Of a DNA stretch of 8,404 nt, positions 5,760 to 8,404 are shown one piece after another. A program made the position numbers and the translations under genes. A model generated the notes under the pieces. The model did not search any database and had not been told where the DNA came from. It was given only the letters and a program-made list of their open reading frames with translations. Position 1 is the stretch's first letter; every line of letters starts with the position of its first letter. The stretch is from Methanoregulaceae archaeon UBA288 (GTDB lineage Archaea > Halobacteriota > Methanomicrobia > Methanomicrobiales > Methanospirillaceae): NCBI GenBank assembly GCA_002495225.1, contig DAEF01000079.1, forward strand, positions 1-8,404, given 5' to 3'.

Positions 5760-6386
5760 TCATGAGCCTGTCGCGGGCGGAAGGATACGGACGCGCCGTC
5801 CTTCGCGCACGAGCCGGCCCTCCGCGTAGAGCCGGATCGCCTCGGGGAGGATACGGTGCTCCTCGGCCAGGATCCGGGCCGCGAGCGAGTCCGCGTCGTC
5901 GTCCTCGTGAACGGGGACGCAGGCCTGGAGGATGATCGGCCCCGCATCCATCTCCTCGGTCACGAGGTGCACCGTGCAGCCCGAGAACCGGACGCCGTGC
6001 TCGACGGCCTGGGCCGGTGCCCGGAGGCCCGGAAAGGCCGGGAGCAGGGCCGGGTGGATGTTGATCATCCGGTTCGGAAACGCCCGGACGGTCTCGGATG
6101 AGAGGAGGCGCATGTACCCGGCGAGCACGAAGAGCTCGGCCCCCGACGACGCCATCGCGGCGCGGAGCGCCTCTTCGTAGGACTCGCGATCGGTGTACGC
6201 GGCACGGTCGACGATCGCGACCGGGACCCCCGCCCTCCCGGCGCGATCGATGGCCAGGGCGGACGGGTTGTCCGTGATGAGCCGGACCAGCTCGACCGGG
6301 CAGGTGCCGGCCGCGACCGCATCGCAGATAGCCTGGAAGTCCGACCCGCGCCCCGAGGCGAGAACCGCGCACCGCATCATGCCCAT
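5760..6386 (-). CDS. purN: Phosphoribosylglycinamide formyltransferase (GART, folate-dependent)
   Basis: Third step of purine synthesis: transfers a formyl group from 10-formyl-tetrahydrofolate (or an archaeal equivalent) to glycinamide ribonucleotide; cytosolic. The 208-residue protein matches the family in length. It opens with the phosphate-binding loop VLASGRGSDFQA (about 8-19), then LFVLAGYMRLL (86-95), the catalytic Asn109-x-His111 in INIHPALLPAFPG, and the catalytic Asp147 in CTVHLVTEEMDAGPII. All three catalytic residues are present. Three ATGs (6386, 6380, 6377) precede the conserved core; the first is used here, though none has a strong ribosome binding site. It follows the CorB-like gene by 19 bases and is followed closely by rnp4, so it is probably in the same transcript. 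Its TGA overlaps an ATG of a 14-codon frame. Confidence 0.95.
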   Translation of the reverse strand: MGMMRCAVLASGRGSDFQAICDAVAAGTCPVELVRLITDNPSALAIDRAGRAGVPVAIVDRAAYTDRESYEEALRAAMASSGAELFVLAGYMRLLSSETVRAFPNRMINIHPALLPAFPGLRAPAQAVEHGVRFSGCTVHLVTEEMDAGPIILQACVPVHEDDDADSLAARILAEEHRILPEAIRLYAEGRLVREGRRVRILPPATGS

Positions 6387-6405
6387 GTACTCTGGCCGGA
6401 CCGGC

Positions 6406-7674
6406 TTAACGGTTCTCTCCGCCCGGAGAAGGGAGGAGGAGCTTGATCCGGACGATCCGCTTTCCGCGCATCTGCATCACGACGAGCGTCGTCCCCGACT
6501 CGTCGAGCACGACCGTCTCGCCGGGGTGGGGTATGTGGCCGAGGCGGTCGATCAGGAGCCCCCCGATCGTCTCGTACGCGTCTCCTGTGGGAAGCTCGAC
6601 GCCGAGCCGATCGTTCAGGTCGTCGACCCGGCCCGAGGCGTCGACGAGGTAGATCCCCTCGCCCCCGGGCTCGATCGAGCGCTCCTCCTCGTCGAACTCG
6701 TCCATGATGTCGCCGACGAGCTCCTCGAGGATGTCCTCGATCGTCACGATCCCGACGAAGCCGCCGTACTCGTCCATGACCATCGCCATCGGGACCTTGC
6801 GGACCTGGAGTTCGCGGAGCAGGTCGTCGATCTTCTTGGTCTCGGGCACGAAGTACGGGTCGTAGGCGAGATCGGTGATCCGGACGTTGGGCGTCCGCGT
6901 CACGACTGCCGCGTAGACGTCCTTGATGTTCAGCACCCCGACCAGGTTGTCCACGCGCTCGTGGTAGACCGGGAGACGGGAGAACCCGGTCTCGTGGAAG
7001 ACGGTCAGCGTCGACTCGAGCGTGATCGAGTCCTCGATCATGGTGACGTCCATGCGCGGGGTCATCACCTCGCGCGCGGTCGTCTCCCCGAAGTCGAGCA
7101 CGTTGTACAGCATCACCTGCTCGCCCTGCTCGATGGTGCCCTCCTTCTTGCCGACGTCGATCCACTCCCGGATCTCGTCCTCGGTGACGGCCGGCTCGCC
7201 GTTCGAGTCCGCCGTCCCGATGGTGCGCGAGAGCCGGTTCAGCACGCGGACGACGGGCGAGACGATCCGCGAGAGGACCAGGACCGGGCCGGCCGACCGG
7301 AGGGCCACGCCGTCGAGGAAGCGGGCCGCTACGATCATGGGGCCGATCTGGCCGACCACGAGCAGGGCGAGGGCCGTGCCGGCGATGGCGAGGGGGACGC
7401 CGTCCGGCCCGAACTCGGCGAGCGCGACCTCGGTCGCGAGCGCGGCAGCCGCGACGCAGACGAGGGTGGTCCCGATCAGGGTCGTGATCAGGATCCGGTC
7501 CGGGTCGGCGCGGAGCTCGGCAAGGGCGGTCGCTCCGCGGCGGCGGTCGTTGACGAGCGTCCTGACACGGGCCCGGGAGATCGAGATCAGCGCGACCTCG
7601 GCGCTGGCAAAGAAGGCCGCGAGAAGGATGCAGATTCCGAAGAATGCGGCCGAGAGAGGATCGAACTGTACCAT
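6406..7674 (-). CDS. CorB/CNNM-type membrane protein (DUF21, CBS pair, CorC/HlyC domain)
   Basis: Polytopic membrane protein of the family often mislabelled 'hemolysin'; archaeal CorB and human CNNM members are Mg2+ transporters. The 422 residues from ATG 7674 give an N-terminal DUF21 domain with hydrophobic helices at about 8-30, 62-83, 92-113 and perhaps 120-140. A CBS pair with bound-nucleotide potential follows (about 202-325; EVMTPRMDV, FSRLPVYHERVDNLVG, VPMAMVMDEYGGFVGIVT, EDILEELVGDI), then a CorC/HlyC domain (about 336-415). DUF21 signatures are partly altered: ASAE at 23-26 is normal, but GTTLV (68-72) stands where GNxLVN is usual, and GQIGPM (108-113) where GExxPK is usual. The frame could open at TTG 7710, but ATG 7674 is the natural start with GTGA 5 bases upstream. 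Mg2+ transport is inferred from the family. Confidence 0.9.
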   Translation of the reverse strand: MVQFDPLSAAFFGICILLAAFFASAEVALISISRARVRTLVNDRRRGATALAELRADPDRILITTLIGTTLVCVAAAALATEVALAEFGPDGVPLAIAGTALALLVVGQIGPMIVAARFLDGVALRSAGPVLVLSRIVSPVVRVLNRLSRTIGTADSNGEPAVTEDEIREWIDVGKKEGTIEQGEQVMLYNVLDFGETTAREVMTPRMDVTMIEDSITLESTLTVFHETGFSRLPVYHERVDNLVGVLNIKDVYAAVVTRTPNVRITDLAYDPYFVPETKKIDDLLRELQVRKVPMAMVMDEYGGFVGIVTIEDILEELVGDIMDEFDEEERSIEPGGEGIYLVDASGRVDDLNDRLGVELPTGDAYETIGGLLIDRLGHIPHPGETVVLDESGTTLVVMQMRGKRIVRIKLLLPSPGGENR

Positions 7675-7711
7675 CTGGTTCACGCCGGCGGTGCCGGCCC
7701 TGTCGCCCAAT

Positions 7712-7719
7712 GCATATAA
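7712..7719 (-). promoter_or_regulatory. TATA-like element upstream of the CorB-like gene
   Basis: The minus strand reads CCCTTATATGCATT here. With usual archaeal spacing it would start transcription near 7690, about 15 nt before the ATG at 7674. The upstream sequence is not purine-rich, so the B recognition element is weak. It is the best-placed promoter candidate for the CorB-like gene, purN, rnp4 and yhbY. Confidence 0.45.
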
Positions 7720-7750
7720 GGGCGATGCAGTACCAAGTCGCGGCGGCGGA

Positions 7751-7762
7751 GTATAAATATAG
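7751..7762 (-). promoter_or_regulatory. Second TATA-like element, upstream of the CorB-like gene
   Basis: The minus strand reads CTATATTTATACTCC. It would place a start near 7727, giving a leader of about 50 nt before ATG 7674. It is A/T-rich on both strands and could equally be the T-rich end of termination for the TIM-barrel gene that ends 13 bases upstream. No plus-strand gene is present to use it in the other direction. Confidence 0.35.
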
Positions 7763-7774
7763 CGGAATCGGCGC

Positions 7775-7797
7775 TCATCCGAGGACCGATCGGATGA
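7775..7797 (-). terminator. Perfect 8-bp hairpin covering the stop codon of the TIM-barrel gene
   Basis: The minus strand reads TCATCCGA, a 7-base loop TCGGTCC, then TCGGATGA, so both arms pair perfectly over 8 bp. The 3' arm contains the last codon and TGA stop of the TIM-barrel gene. About 12 bases downstream lies the A/T-rich TATATTTATA. Archaeal termination depends mostly on T-runs and no clean T-run is present, so an RNA 3'-end or stability role is possible but unproven. Confidence 0.35.
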
Positions 7798-8404
7798 ACG
7801 CGCACTCGGAGGCGATCAGGCCCACCTTTTCGTCGGCCGTGTAGCTCCGGTCGAGCCGCAGGTCTTCGAGCTCGAGCGTGATCGGCCCGGCGTAGCGCGC
7901 GTCGCGGAGCATCTCCAGCACGGCGCGGCCGTCGGGATGGCCGGAGAGGGCGAGGTGCATCTTTCCGTCGCTCGCCCGGGAGAGGTGGACGTTCGCGAGC
8001 CGGTCGCCGCAGAGGTCGACAAACTCCCCGACCTCCTCGAGCGAGGTCCCCATCGCGTGCGAGACGTCGAGCGTGAACCAGAGCCAGTCCTCCCGGTCGA
8101 GGAGCCGGCGGGCCTCGTCGGGCGACGAGAGGAGGTTGTTGACCTTCCGCTCCATGTTCTCGATCGCGACCCGGACGTGGACGCCGGACGCTGCCTCGCG
8201 GAGGGCCTCGATCAGAACGTCGAACCGGCGATAGTCGTCCGGGCTCGGCGGACGCTTCGCGGTCCTCCGTCCCGGGTGGACCGTGACGACCTCGGCGCCG
8301 AACCGCTCGGCGAACGCGACCGCCTCGACGGCGTACGCGACCGAGACCTCGGCCACGCGCGGGTTGATCGAGCAGGGGTTCAGGTCCAGGATCGGGGCGT
8401 GGAC
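7775..8404 (-). CDS. Sugar phosphate isomerase/epimerase-like TIM-barrel protein, 5' end cut by window edge
   Basis: Member of the xylose-isomerase-like TIM-barrel superfamily (AP endonuclease 2 family), which includes endonuclease IV, sugar isomerases and epimerases. The C-terminal 209 residues are visible; the start lies beyond 8404. Barrel strands with putative metal ligands can be seen in order: VHAPILDLNP at the edge, VVTVHPGR, VAIENME (Glu), WLWFTLDVSHAMG (Asp and His), ANVHLSRASDGKMHLALSGH (His), and TLELEDL (Glu). This is the usual order of metal-binding Glu, Asp, His and Glu positions. The frame is open to the window edge, so GTG near 8356 is not the start. Substrate cannot be told: sugar, sugar acid or DNA-repair roles all exist in the family. 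It ends about 100 bp before the CorB-like gene and is probably a separate transcription unit. Confidence 0.88.
   Translation of the reverse strand, partial: VHAPILDLNPCSINPRVAEVSVAYAVEAVAFAERFGAEVVTVHPGRRTAKRPPSPDDYRRFDVLIEALREAASGVHVRVAIENMERKVNNLLSSPDEARRLLDREDWLWFTLDVSHAMGTSLEEVGEFVDLCGDRLANVHLSRASDGKMHLALSGHPDGRAVLEMLRDARYAGPITLELEDLRLDRSYTADEKVGLIASECAFIRSVLG

Noticed and set aside
7675..7710. TTG start at 7710 for the CorB-like gene (12 extra residues)
   Set aside because: The added residues are Gly/Ala-rich and not membrane-like, and the frame would begin at or before the likely transcription start near 7690. ATG 7674 directly precedes the first membrane helix.
6193..7719. 508-codon open frame on the plus strand across the CorB-like gene and part of purN
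   Set aside because: Same kind of shadow frame: repetitive Asp/Arg/Val/His composition, antisense to two well-supported genes, no ribosome binding site or domain.
1..8404. Mobile element, CRISPR array, toxin-antitoxin, defence or other accessory system
   Set aside because: No direct-repeat array, transposase, integrase, tRNA gene or composition break was seen. The genes are conserved housekeeping genes in a usual archaeal order.

Overview
The window reads as an ordinary, densely packed piece of a euryarchaeal chromosome. By eye it is roughly two-thirds G+C. The gene content is archaeal: prefoldin alpha, eIF6, eL39, eL31, eL20/LX, eS19, a PDCD5-like protein, the RNase P Rpr2 subunit, and Ffh beside FtsY. 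Shine-Dalgarno sequences are of the GGAGG/GGTGA type and promoters look like BRE+TATA. My best guess is a high-GC methanogen of the Methanomicrobiales (Methanoculleus-like), judged from remembered protein character; no database search was possible. Every supported gene is on the minus strand, so transcription runs from high to low coordinates.

Layout in transcription order. (1) 8404-7775: the 3' part of a xylose-isomerase-like TIM-barrel gene, whose stop codon lies in a perfect 8-bp hairpin. (2) 7774-7675: about 100 bp with two TATA-like elements. (3) 7674-5179: a CorB/CNNM-type membrane protein (DUF21, CBS pair, CorC domain), then purN, the RNase P subunit rnp4 and the CRM-domain protein yhbY, all close together. 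(4) 5178-5092: a short gap with a clear BRE/TATA promoter. (5) 5091-1: one tight run of rps19e, a pdcd5-like gene, a PP-loop ATPase, rpl39e, rpl31e, eif6, rpl18a, pfdA, ftsY and ffh (truncated by the window edge). Junctions in run 5 are overlaps of a few bases or gaps of 1 to about 16 bases, several of them ATGA overlaps, which suggests one transcript with translational coupling.

The downstream run links the making of large-subunit proteins and 60S-type subunit maturation (eL39, eL31, eL20, eIF6) with nascent-chain handling (prefoldin) and membrane targeting (SRP54 and its receptor). The upstream run adds tRNA 5' processing (Rpr2) and ribosome assembly (YhbY). The PP-loop ATPase is the only member of the ribosomal run whose function I cannot assign.

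I see no mobile element, CRISPR array, tRNA/rRNA gene, defence system or other accessory cargo. The strongest anomaly is rnp4: its frame has no stop where the conserved domain ends and continues about 200 nt inside yhbY in another frame, as a single-base deletion or sequencing/assembly error would produce. Other points are smaller: a DTQGR G3 motif in Ffh, non-standard DUF21 motifs, a 14-codon mini-ORF between purN and rnp4, and the stop-codon hairpin.
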